Part shown: positions 1 to 7,036 of the stretch, one piece after another | How the letters are laid out: every line of letters starts with the position of its first letter | Position numbering within the stretch: the first letter of the stretch is position 1 | Assembly (NCBI GenBank): GCA_938091335.1 | Contig: CALLJG010000005.1 | Span: 124,001-188,000, forward strand | DNA length: 64,000 bases | DNA from: an uncultured Thermodesulfobacterium sp. | GTDB lineage: Bacteria; Desulfobacterota; Thermodesulfobacteria; Thermodesulfobacteriales; Thermodesulfobacteriaceae | Direction of reading: 5' to 3' | Program-made: the position numbers and the translations under genes | Notes under the pieces: model-generated | What the model was told of the DNA's origin: nothing | What the model saw: the letters and a program-made list of their open reading frames with translations, nothing else | Databases searched by the model: none

Positions 1-678
1 ACAATTTTTAAATATTCCTTTAGCATATTCCTGTTTAGTTGATATTTGAGTTGGAATAGGATGGTTAGCTGGGTCTATATAATTATGACAAAAAAGACAA
101 CCTATTCTCCCATGAATTGAATTAAAGAATCTTTTTTCTACATAAAGATACATTATCTCTTTATTAGGAAGAATCTTAGTTGAAAATCCCTTAACAGAAT
201 GACATTCTAAGCACCCCTCTGCTATCTTTTTCAATTCAACCATAGGTTTAATATAGTGAGATCCATGACATTCTGAACAAGATATTTTTCCTTCTTTAAG
301 AATATTTTTATGAATAGGAGATAAGCCATCTTGTGGATGACAATCTAAACAACTTTGAGAAACTTTTTTAATATATTCTTTTTTACTCCCTATTTTCTCT
401 GGTCTTGGATGTATAGCTGGCTTTATATCTTTATGACAATCAGTACAACTAAAACTACCATGTATAGATTCCATAAAATCTTCTTTGTTTATATAAAGAG
501 ACATTTCTTCTCCACTTGGAAGAACCTTAGGAAGTCTTTTTATAGAATGACACCTCAAACAATTACTTTCACTTTTTGCAAAAGAAATTTTTTCAGAAAC
601 AGAAAATAAATATAAACTTATTAAAAAAGTTAAAAAACATATTCCTATTAAAAAATATAAAAATTTATTTAATTTCAT
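1..678 (-). CDS. Periplasmic multihaem c-type cytochrome (C-terminus cut by window edge)
   Basis: The reading frame is open from an ATG at 678 to the window edge, giving 226 visible residues. A hydrophobic N-terminus (about residues 5-26) is a signal peptide or anchor, so the protein acts in the periplasm. Six complete CxxCH haem motifs begin at Cys40, 78, 110, 134, 156 and 194, and a seventh probably begins at Cys226, the last visible residue. The protein carries an internal duplication: Cys40-78-110 and Cys156-194-226 have identical spacings (38 and 32), and both units contain a SIHG stretch before the second haem. A strong ribosome binding site (AGGAGG) lies just upstream of 678, and a promoter lies at 734-761. 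An electron-transfer role is inferred from the family; the partner is unknown because the downstream neighbours are outside the window. Confidence 0.9.
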   Translation of the reverse strand, partial: MKLNKFLYFLIGICFLTFLISLYLFSVSEKISFAKSESNCLRCHSIKRLPKVLPSGEEMSLYINKEDFMESIHGSFSCTDCHKDIKPAIHPRPEKIGSKKEYIKKVSQSCLDCHPQDGLSPIHKNILKEGKISCSECHGSHYIKPMVELKKIAEGCLECHSVKGFSTKILPNKEIMYLYVEKRFFNSIHGRIGCLFCHNYIDPANHPIPTQISTKQEYAKGIFKNC

Positions 679-733
679 TAATTACCTCCTCTAAAAATTA
701 AAAGAGTATTAATTATTTCAAAACTAAAATTAA

Positions 734-761
734 ATCATAAAGAAAGCTTAATTTTTGTCAA
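734..761 (-). promoter_or_regulatory. Sigma-70 promoter for the multihaem cytochrome
   Basis: On the minus strand TTGACA (761-756) and TATGAT (739-734) are separated by 16 bp. The -35 box is a perfect consensus and the -10 box matches 5 of 6. The predicted start near 727 gives a leader of about 50 nt before the ATG at 678. Confidence 0.7.
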
Positions 762-848
762 GAATAATAAAATTAAAATTTGACTTTTTTTATTGAAAAA
801 AATTTTTAATTTTTATTTTTTTTCTTTATTTTTTCTTTTTATTTTCTA

Positions 849-1400
849 TTATTTTAAAATCTTCAAAACTATATTTGCTTTTAACAAACTTTTACAATGA
901 TCACAAAAATATTTATCTTTTCTATCAGTATCTAAAATGGAGTTAGAAAAATACATCACACATTTTGGATTCTCACAATGGGGTAAATAAAATAGATGCC
1001 CTAATTCATGGGTTGCTTCTTTCAAAATCCTTTCCAAAAATAATTTTTCATTTGGTTTTTGCCTATAAAACTCAGGTCTCAACCTAACAAGAGAAATTAC
1101 ACCTATTCCTGATCTTGGATCAGCTTCTCCAAATATAAAATTCAAACCTTTAGCATATAAATCTACATCTACAATAAGAAGCCATTTTTCATTAATATTT
1201 TTTTTAAAACCTCTTACATTATTAATAATAACTTCAGCTAAATATTGGTTTCTTTTCACATCATAAGCTTGGCTAAAATCAATAGATAAAGAAGAAATTT
1301 CTACTTCTGAGAAAAAGGTCTCCTCTAAGTGCGACTTTAATTTATAAAGAAATTCCTTTTTTAACCCACAAAAGATAAATTTAATTTCTATTTTACCCAT
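849..1400 (-). CDS. Archaemetzincin-family zinc metalloprotease
   Basis: This 183-residue protein ends in the archaemetzincin signature. His131-Glu132, His135 and His141 form the catalytic zinc site (HELGH...H), followed by Cys142, Cys147, Met149, Cys166 and Cys169, which match the family's second, structural zinc site. The glycine usual at the eighth position of the HExxHxxGxxH motif is a tyrosine here (Tyr138), which is atypical. No signal peptide is seen, so it is probably cytoplasmic. The family consists of small peptidases found in archaea, some bacteria and vertebrates, and its physiological substrate is poorly known. The gene stands alone, divergent from the diguanylate cyclase. No ribosome binding site is visible before the ATG. 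Confidence 0.82.
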   Translation of the reverse strand: MGKIEIKFIFCGLKKEFLYKLKSHLEETFFSEVEISSLSIDFSQAYDVKRNQYLAEVIINNVRGFKKNINEKWLLIVDVDLYAKGLNFIFGEADPRSGIGVISLVRLRPEFYRQKPNEKLFLERILKEATHELGHLFYLPHCENPKCVMYFSNSILDTDRKDKYFCDHCKSLLKANIVLKILK

Positions 1401-1449
1401 TTTTTATGGTAAAATATTAATAAATCTTTTATTGTCAATAGATCTTATC

Positions 1450-1477
1450 TTGTTTTTTTATTTTTTTCTAGTATTCT
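1450..1477 (+). promoter_or_regulatory. Promoter of the diguanylate cyclase gene
   Basis: TTGTTT (1450-1455) and TATTCT (1472-1477) are spaced 16 bp apart. The expected transcription start (about 1484) is only some 6 nt before the ATG at 1490, and there is no Shine-Dalgarno sequence, so the mRNA may be effectively leaderless. Confidence 0.45.
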
Positions 1478-1489
1478 ATTTTTTTAAAA

Positions 1490-3256
1490 ATGAATTTTAA
1501 ACGGTTATTTTTTTTGATTTTCCTTTTTTCTCTCTTTTTCCTTTCTTTTATTCATTTTTTCATCTTTCATTTCTTAAAATATAATATTTTATCTTTGAAA
1601 AAGAAACAAAGTGAAGATATAGTTTTAGCAGTAGAAACCTATTTCCAAAATGAGTTAGATAAGTTATTAGGTTTAACAAAAGACTGGGCAGCTTGGAATG
1701 ATGCCTATTATTTTATACTACAAAATAAAAATTCAAATTTTGAAAAAACCAATATTATAAAAGAAACTTTTTTTAACTTAAAAATAGATCTTCTTTTATA
1801 TACTTATTTAAATGGAATTCCTAAAGCTGGAGGATTTTATGATAAAGAGAGAAATAAAATTTATATTAATAAAAATGAGGCAAATAAGATTGCTCATATA
1901 CTTTTTCCTTTAATCAAAAAAAAGAAATTTACTAAATTTCTTTTCTATAATGAAAAACCTTTTATGTTAGCTATTTATCCCGTTTTAAAATCGGATTTTA
2001 GAGGTCCGGAAGTAGGATATCTTTTTATGGGAAAATTTGTAACCCCTGAAGAAATATCTAATCTCAAAAAGTTCTTAAAAATAAAGCATTTGGAACTTTT
2101 AAAATCTATAAATCCTTTTTCAGAAATTAAGTTTTTAAAAGTAGACTTAAATGAGATTGTTTTAGAAAAAAGAGGCTTTTTAAATGAAAAAGATCTCACT
2201 TTAAGAATTACTTACCCTGTAGAAAAACATTTTATAAATAACATTATTTTTAGATTAGTTCTCAGTCAAATACTTTGGTTGTTACTTTTTGGACTAATTT
2301 TATTGCTTTTATTTAGTAGATATCTAATATCTCCTCTGTCTAACCTTGTCAAAGAAATTAAAGAAATTAAAGAGCAAAAAAGATCTTTAGTTTCTACTGA
2401 ATATAAAATAGAAGAAATAAAAAATCTTGCTAAAAATATAAATGAATATATTCAAGATATAGTTTTAAGAGAAAAAATATACGCTACGATTGCAGAAAAA
2501 ATAGAAAATTTAATCTTACTTTTTGATAAAAATAAAAATATTTTTTTCCAAAATAAAAATATAACCAAGTATTTTAATTCTGAAGAAATTCAATTTTTGA
2601 TTGAAGATTGTCTTACATGGATAAAAAAAGATAAAATTGAGTATAAAGAACAAAAGATAAAGGATTTTTGGCTCAAATTTCATCTTATACCTTTATATAA
2701 AGACTTATACCTTTTTATAGGAGAAGATATTACCAAAATAAAAGCTAGAGAAGATGAACTTTTCAAAATGGCTACTTATGATTTTTTAACAAATCTTTAT
2801 AATAGAAAATATTTTGAGGATACTCTGGAAAGGGTTTTTGCTGCTTCTAAAAGAGGAGAAAAATTTATTTTATTATTTATAGATTGTGATGATCTTAAAA
2901 AAATAAATGACACTTATGGCCATTTAATAGGAGATGAAATTTTAAAAAAAGTAGCCTATGCTATTAAAAGCAGTATAAGAAAAGAAGATATAGCTTCCCG
3001 CTGGGGAGGAGATGAATTTACAGTAATCTTATATCATTGTAAAAAAGAAGAAGGTATTATAATTGCTAAAAGAATTCTTAAAACTCTGGAAAAATCAGAA
3101 ATAAAAATAAACTCTCAAACTATAAAACCTGCAGTTAGTATTGGTTTAGTTGAAATTGACGGAACTAAGGAATTGAAAGAAATTCTTAATTTAGCTGATA
3201 AATTAGCTTATTTAGCTAAAAAACAGAATAAAGATAAAATTAAATTCATTATTTAA
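1490..3256 (+). CDS. Membrane diguanylate cyclase with CHASE4-type sensor
   Basis: This 588-residue protein synthesises cyclic di-GMP from two GTP in response to an extracytoplasmic signal. Membrane segments lie at about residues 7-28 and 250-275. Between them, the DWAAWNDAYYF stretch is typical of CHASE4 sensor domains. A HAMP-like or linker helix follows, then a PAS-like region (about 335-415), then a GGDEF domain. The catalytic GGDEF is intact at residues 506-510. An RxxD inhibitory site (Arg497, Asp500) lies exactly five residues upstream, so product feedback inhibition is expected. The gene is monocistronic. A PilZ effector and a GGDEF/EAL protein lie elsewhere in this window. Confidence 0.9.
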   Translation: MNFKRLFFLIFLFSLFFLSFIHFFIFHFLKYNILSLKKKQSEDIVLAVETYFQNELDKLLGLTKDWAAWNDAYYFILQNKNSNFEKTNIIKETFFNLKIDLLLYTYLNGIPKAGGFYDKERNKIYINKNEANKIAHILFPLIKKKKFTKFLFYNEKPFMLAIYPVLKSDFRGPEVGYLFMGKFVTPEEISNLKKFLKIKHLELLKSINPFSEIKFLKVDLNEIVLEKRGFLNEKDLTLRITYPVEKHFINNIIFRLVLSQILWLLLFGLILLLLFSRYLISPLSNLVKEIKEIKEQKRSLVSTEYKIEEIKNLAKNINEYIQDIVLREKIYATIAEKIENLILLFDKNKNIFFQNKNITKYFNSEEIQFLIEDCLTWIKKDKIEYKEQKIKDFWLKFHLIPLYKDLYLFIGEDITKIKAREDELFKMATYDFLTNLYNRKYFEDTLERVFAASKRGEKFILLFIDCDDLKKINDTYGHLIGDEILKKVAYAIKSSIRKEDIASRWGGDEFTVILYHCKKEEGIIIAKRILKTLEKSEIKINSQTIKPAVSIGLVEIDGTKELKEILNLADKLAYLAKKQNKDKIKFII

Positions 3257-3331
3257 AGTGATATCTGGCTGAATCAAATAAGATGTATAGAAAAAAACAG
3301 ATGAGGATATAATCAAAGTGGAAATTTTTTG

Positions 3332-3355
3332 AGAAACGATGTAATTGTAGTTTCT
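3332..3355 (+). terminator. Weak hairpin followed by T-rich sequence
   Basis: AGAAAC (3332-3337) and GTTTCT (3350-3355) can pair across a 12-nt loop and are followed by a T-rich tract. This sits between the diguanylate cyclase and the DUF1284 gene. The stem is short and AT-rich, so its function as a terminator is uncertain. Confidence 0.2.
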
Positions 3356-3428
3356 TAGTTTCTCTTTTCTTAAAAGTTTGTATAATTATGCAGGAGAGAA
3401 AAAAGTTTTAACATTCATAGACTTCTAT

Positions 3429-3788
3429 ATGCACAAACTTAGAGGTCATCATTTAATCTGTCTCCAGTTCTTCAAAGGCCAAGGATACAATGAAAAGTTC
3501 ATCAAAAATATTCAAAAAATCCTTGCTACAATAGATGTAGCTGAAGTTGTAGATGGCATTGATGAGATCTGCAAAACTTGTCCTTATAACGTCGGTATTT
3601 GCACCTACTCAGATAACTCTGAGAAAAAAGTAAGAGAACTCGATAAGTTAGCTTTGAATCTATTAGGTCTTAAGATCGGTTCAAAAGTTAGATGGAAAGA
3701 TTTAAAAGTAAGAATTCCTCAAATTATTATAGAATGGAGGGCTTTTGCATGCAAAAATTGCAATTGGAAGGTAGTTTGCCACACTTAA
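3429..3788 (+). CDS. DUF1284 family cysteine-rich protein
   Basis: This small protein (119 residues from the ATG at 3429) begins with the LRGHHLIC motif that opens DUF1284 proteins. It contains several cysteines, including CKTCPYNVGIC in the middle and CKNC near the C-terminus, suggesting an iron-sulfur or other metal site. The reading frame extends upstream to an ATG at 3378, but that would add a tail not expected for the family and overlaps a possible -10 box (TATAAT at 3381-3386), so 3429 is preferred. No good ribosome binding site is seen at either start. The function of the family is unknown. Confidence 0.72.
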   Translation: MHKLRGHHLICLQFFKGQGYNEKFIKNIQKILATIDVAEVVDGIDEICKTCPYNVGICTYSDNSEKKVRELDKLALNLLGLKIGSKVRWKDLKVRIPQIIIEWRAFACKNCNWKVVCHT

Positions 3789-3798
3789 TTTTTTATTC

Positions 3799-3826
3799 TT
3801 GACAAATATTTAAAATGAAATATAAT
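3799..3826 (+). promoter_or_regulatory. Consensus sigma-70 promoter upstream of rpoD
   Basis: Perfect TTGACA (3799-3804) and perfect TATAAT (3821-3826) are separated by 16 bp. This is the best promoter in the window. Transcription would start near 3833, leaving a 300-nt leader before rpoD. In the 346-nt gap (3789-4134) I see this promoter, a G-run at 3854-3861, AT-rich sequence, and a short open frame at 4021-4104. Confidence 0.75.
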
Positions 3827-4020
3827 ATATAATTTATACAAAACAAATTTATTAAGGGGGGATTATAAATTAATTATTATTGATTGAAATTTTTTGAAAA
3901 TTTGGAAAAAATCTTTATAATAATAAAAAAAATTTTGTTAAATTTTATTTTTTTAAATTTTTTAACAAAAATTGAAACTTGAAAATTCCTTTTAATTCTT
4001 AAAAAATCCTTATAATCAAA

Positions 4021-4104
4021 GTGAGTGTATCTAATAAAAAAATTGTTATTGAATTGGAAGAGGAAGTGAATTATTTTATAACTAATCTTAGAAAAAGCCG
4101 ATAA
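4021..4104 (+). other. Possible 27-residue leader ORF before rpoD
   Basis: A GTG-initiated frame of 27 codons ends in TAA 30 nt before the rpoD ATG. The predicted peptide is charged and amphipathic (it contains IVIELEEEVNYFI). No Shine-Dalgarno sequence precedes it. It could be a leader peptide, a gene remnant or chance. It is transcribed if the promoter at 3799-3826 is used. Confidence 0.2.
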
Positions 4105-4134
4105 ATTATATTAAAGGGGTGAAAATAAAAGAAA

Positions 4135-5466
4135 ATGGGTATTAAAACTTTTCAAGAAAAAATTTTAGAATTAGGTAAATCAGGACAGCTTACTTATGAA
4201 TTATTGAATAAGATTTTACCTGAAGAATATAGTGATCCAGACAAGATTGAAGAAATCTTTGATCTTCTTGAATCTTATGGAATTGAACTCAAAGAACTGG
4301 ATCCTTATGAAAGAGAAGAACTTATTGAAAAAAGAGTTAAAGATAAAATTAAGGAACTTTCTACTTTTGCAGAAAGTGAGCTTGAGGAAGAAACTATTTC
4401 AGAACCAGCAAGTGAAGAGCTTTTATCTCTTTATCTTAAAGAAATGGGAAAATATGAACTTCTCACTCCAGAAAAGGAAGAGGAATTATCCAAAAAAATA
4501 AGAGGAAATTTTGAGAAAATTATAAAATCAATTGAGTCCTCAAAAATTCTGTGTAAAGAAATAAAGGAGTTAAAGGCAACTATAAAGGAATGGAAAAATA
4601 GAGATCCCAATCTAAAACCTAAAAAAAGCTATGTAAATTATCTTCAGAATGTTGTAAAAGTTTGTGAAGAAAAATATAAAAATTTAGGTAAGAATAAAAA
4701 GAGAATTTTGGAATTCTGTGAAGAAATAAGAAAAAGTATTGAACAAATTGAAAAAGCTAAAGATGAGATGGTCAAAGCTAACTTGAGATTGGTAGTTTCA
4801 ATAGCTAAAAAATATATGAGACAGGGACTTTCTTTGGCAGATCTTATTCAAGAAGGGAATTTAGGACTTATGAGAGCGGTATATCGGTTTGATTATAGAA
4901 AAGGAAACAAGTTTAGTACCTATGCTTCCTGGTGGATTAGGCAATCAATTACAAGAGCCATTTTAGACAAAACTCGCACTATAAGACTTCCTGTACATTT
5001 TTTAGAACTTAAAAACCAAGTATTTAAAATCTTTTATGAACTTTCTAAAGAATTAGGAAGAGAACCTACTCCTGAAGAACTCTCACAAAAAACAGGGGTT
5101 CCTTATGAAAAAATTTTAATAATCTTTGAAACTTCAAAAGAACCAGTCTCTTTAGAAACTCCCATTGGTGATGAAGACAGTACTTTAGGTAATTTTATAG
5201 AAAATAAAAAAAGCCCCTCACCTCACGAATCAACTAGAAAAAAAGACATTTCTGGAAAATTGAAAAAATTTTTAGCTACCCTTTCTCCGAGAGAAGAAAA
5301 AATAATTCGTATGAGATTTGGTATTGGGGAATATGAGGGTTATACTTTAGAAGAGATTGGTTATATGTTTAAAGTCTCAAGGGAAAGGATAAGGCAGATT
5401 GAAAAAAAAGCTTTAGCAAAGATGAGACAACTTGCTCAGAAAGAAAAATTTGATTTAAGAGATTAA
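4135..5466 (+). CDS. rpoD: RNA polymerase primary sigma factor (sigma-70)
   Basis: This 443-residue sigma factor contains region 1.1 (about residues 1-80), region 1.2, the core region 2 (from about residue 211, with the helix ending in FSTYASWWIRQ for -10 recognition and melting), region 3, and region 4 with the -35-binding helix-turn-helix at about 403-432 (VSRERIRQIEKKAL). It lacks the long non-conserved insert of proteobacterial RpoD, hence its shorter length. An AAAGGGGTGA ribosome binding site precedes the ATG. The stop codon overlaps the convergent helicase gene by 4 nt. The intact region 4.2 agrees with the consensus TTGACA/TATAAT promoters seen in this window. Confidence 0.95.
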   Translation: MGIKTFQEKILELGKSGQLTYELLNKILPEEYSDPDKIEEIFDLLESYGIELKELDPYEREELIEKRVKDKIKELSTFAESELEEETISEPASEELLSLYLKEMGKYELLTPEKEEELSKKIRGNFEKIIKSIESSKILCKEIKELKATIKEWKNRDPNLKPKKSYVNYLQNVVKVCEEKYKNLGKNKKRILEFCEEIRKSIEQIEKAKDEMVKANLRLVVSIAKKYMRQGLSLADLIQEGNLGLMRAVYRFDYRKGNKFSTYASWWIRQSITRAILDKTRTIRLPVHFLELKNQVFKIFYELSKELGREPTPEELSQKTGVPYEKILIIFETSKEPVSLETPIGDEDSTLGNFIENKKSPSPHESTRKKDISGKLKKFLATLSPREEKIIRMRFGIGEYEGYTLEEIGYMFKVSRERIRQIEKKALAKMRQLAQKEKFDLRD

Positions 5467-6956
5467 AAAAGGTTAACTTGTTTAGGTTTTTTTCTTTTAG
5501 AAGAAATGAAATTTAAAGGAAATCCTTTAAAATAAGGAGAAATTCCTTTTACTGTAAAATTAAATATTTTTCTTTCTTTTACAGTTGTGAAATAAAAACC
5601 TTTTTTTGCTCTTGTAATAGCCACGTATATTAATCTCTTTTCTTCATCTTCTATGGTATCATCAAATATTTTTAAGGGGATTAGACCCTCTTCTGTACCC
5701 AATAATATCACATATTCTGCTTCTAAACCTTTTGAGGCATGAATGGAAAGAAAATTTACTCCTTCTTTGTATGGATTTATAAAATCTTTTATTGCAAGTC
5801 CTTTCAAATAACTTAAAAATTTTTGTTTATCATATAAAGCTAAAGCCCATATATTTTCTAAAAAGGAAGAGATATCAGGATCACTTACTTTGATCAAATC
5901 CTCTACAGAAATTAAAGAATTTTCTAGTTTCTTCAAAAATTCACTTATTTTTTCAAAAGAATTTTTTGCTTCATCTTCTACAAAATTAACAGGAATACCT
6001 TCTTTTAAAAATTTATCTTTTAATGGCAAAAATATATTTTTTATTCTTGAAATGATAAAAATATCTTTTGGGGAGATAAAAGAGTATTTTTGTGATTCTA
6101 ATTGAAGACCACCTAAAAGATCTTTAACCAATTTTATTAAAAATTCCTCCTCTTCAAATACATTTGAAAAGAAAAATCCTTGAAAAATACCATTTTTTTT
6201 AAAACTTTTATAAGATGGACTCTCCCAAGGAGCATTTTTGAATTTTTCTGCAAATTTTAAAATATTTTGAGGGCATCTAAAACTTAAAGAAAGTGTAAAG
6301 ATTTTCATTTCAGGTTTAAATTTTTGTAGAAATTGATAAAGGTATTGTAAATTTACTCCCTTAAAACTATAAATTGACTGGTTAGGATCACCAAAAAGGA
6401 TAAAATTAGCTCTTTGAAAGGGAACTAAAAAATGCAATATTTCTGGAGAAAGGTCCTGAAATTCATCTATTATAAAATAATAATTTTTAAAATCCCCAAG
6501 AGGAAGCTTTGAAACTTCATAAAGCAAAAGTTCAAAATCTAATAAATTTTTGGATTTTAGGTAATTAAAATATATCTCTTTATTTTTTGGAAATTTTAAA
6601 AAATTTTTTTCCTTTGAAAAAAGAGCCTTTATGATCTTATCTTTCTCTTTTTCTGAAATTAGAGGAGGTATCTTTTGAAAATAATCTCTCCAAAGATCAT
6701 AAGCAAATCCATGAAAGGTATCTACTTTTATAGAAGAAAGTCCCTCTTTACTAAGTTTAGCTTTTAATTCCTGAGAAACTTTTAAGGAATAAGTAAGAAT
6801 TATGATTTTATCAGGTATAACATTTTTATTTTCTAAAAGATTTCTAATTTTTTCTATTAAGGTAAAGGTTTTACCAGTCCCTGGTCCTGCTATTACTATT
6901 AAATCTCCATCTTCTAAAACTACATTTTTTTGTTCTTCTGTTAGATTTTCAAACAT
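5463..6956 (-). CDS. UvrD/PcrA-like superfamily 1 DNA helicase (short form)
   Basis: This 497-residue helicase carries the SF1A motif series: Q motif (LTEEQKNVV), Walker A (AGPGTGKT, about residues 24-31), Walker B (IIDEFQDL), motif III (GDPNQSIYSFKG), motif V (SIHASKGLEAEYVIL) and motif VI (YVAITRAKKG). It is far shorter than PcrA or UvrD (about 700 residues), so the 1B/2B subdomains are probably reduced. Its likely role is ATP-driven 3'-5' unwinding in repair or replication restart. It converges on rpoD and diverges from stt3. No Shine-Dalgarno sequence is visible at the ATG. Confidence 0.88.
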   Translation of the reverse strand: MFENLTEEQKNVVLEDGDLIVIAGPGTGKTFTLIEKIRNLLENKNVIPDKIIILTYSLKVSQELKAKLSKEGLSSIKVDTFHGFAYDLWRDYFQKIPPLISEKEKDKIIKALFSKEKNFLKFPKNKEIYFNYLKSKNLLDFELLLYEVSKLPLGDFKNYYFIIDEFQDLSPEILHFLVPFQRANFILFGDPNQSIYSFKGVNLQYLYQFLQKFKPEMKIFTLSLSFRCPQNILKFAEKFKNAPWESPSYKSFKKNGIFQGFFFSNVFEEEEFLIKLVKDLLGGLQLESQKYSFISPKDIFIISRIKNIFLPLKDKFLKEGIPVNFVEDEAKNSFEKISEFLKKLENSLISVEDLIKVSDPDISSFLENIWALALYDKQKFLSYLKGLAIKDFINPYKEGVNFLSIHASKGLEAEYVILLGTEEGLIPLKIFDDTIEDEEKRLIYVAITRAKKGFYFTTVKERKIFNFTVKGISPYFKGFPLNFISSKRKKPKQVNLF

Positions 6957-6979
6957 TTTTTATAATTATTTTTTAATTA

Positions 6980-7007
6980 TTGTGTTTTTTTATTTTTTTA
7001 ATATAAT
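6980..7007 (+). promoter_or_regulatory. Promoter of the stt3-argB-valS operon
   Basis: TTGTGT (6980-6985) and perfect TATAAT (7002-7007) are spaced 16 bp apart. The leader to the ATG at 7037 is about 23 nt and has no recognisable ribosome binding site. Confidence 0.6.
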
Positions 7008-7036
7008 CTATCCATAAATTAAACATTTTTGCTAAA

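Noticed and set aside
355-609. Plus-strand open frame of 84 codons
   Set aside because: It is antisense to the multihaem cytochrome, whose minus-strand frame carries six CxxCH motifs, a signal peptide, a ribosome binding site and a promoter.
3378-3428. Upstream ATG start for the DUF1284 protein
   Set aside because: It overlaps a possible -10 box and adds 17 residues before the family's conserved N-terminus, with no ribosome binding site.
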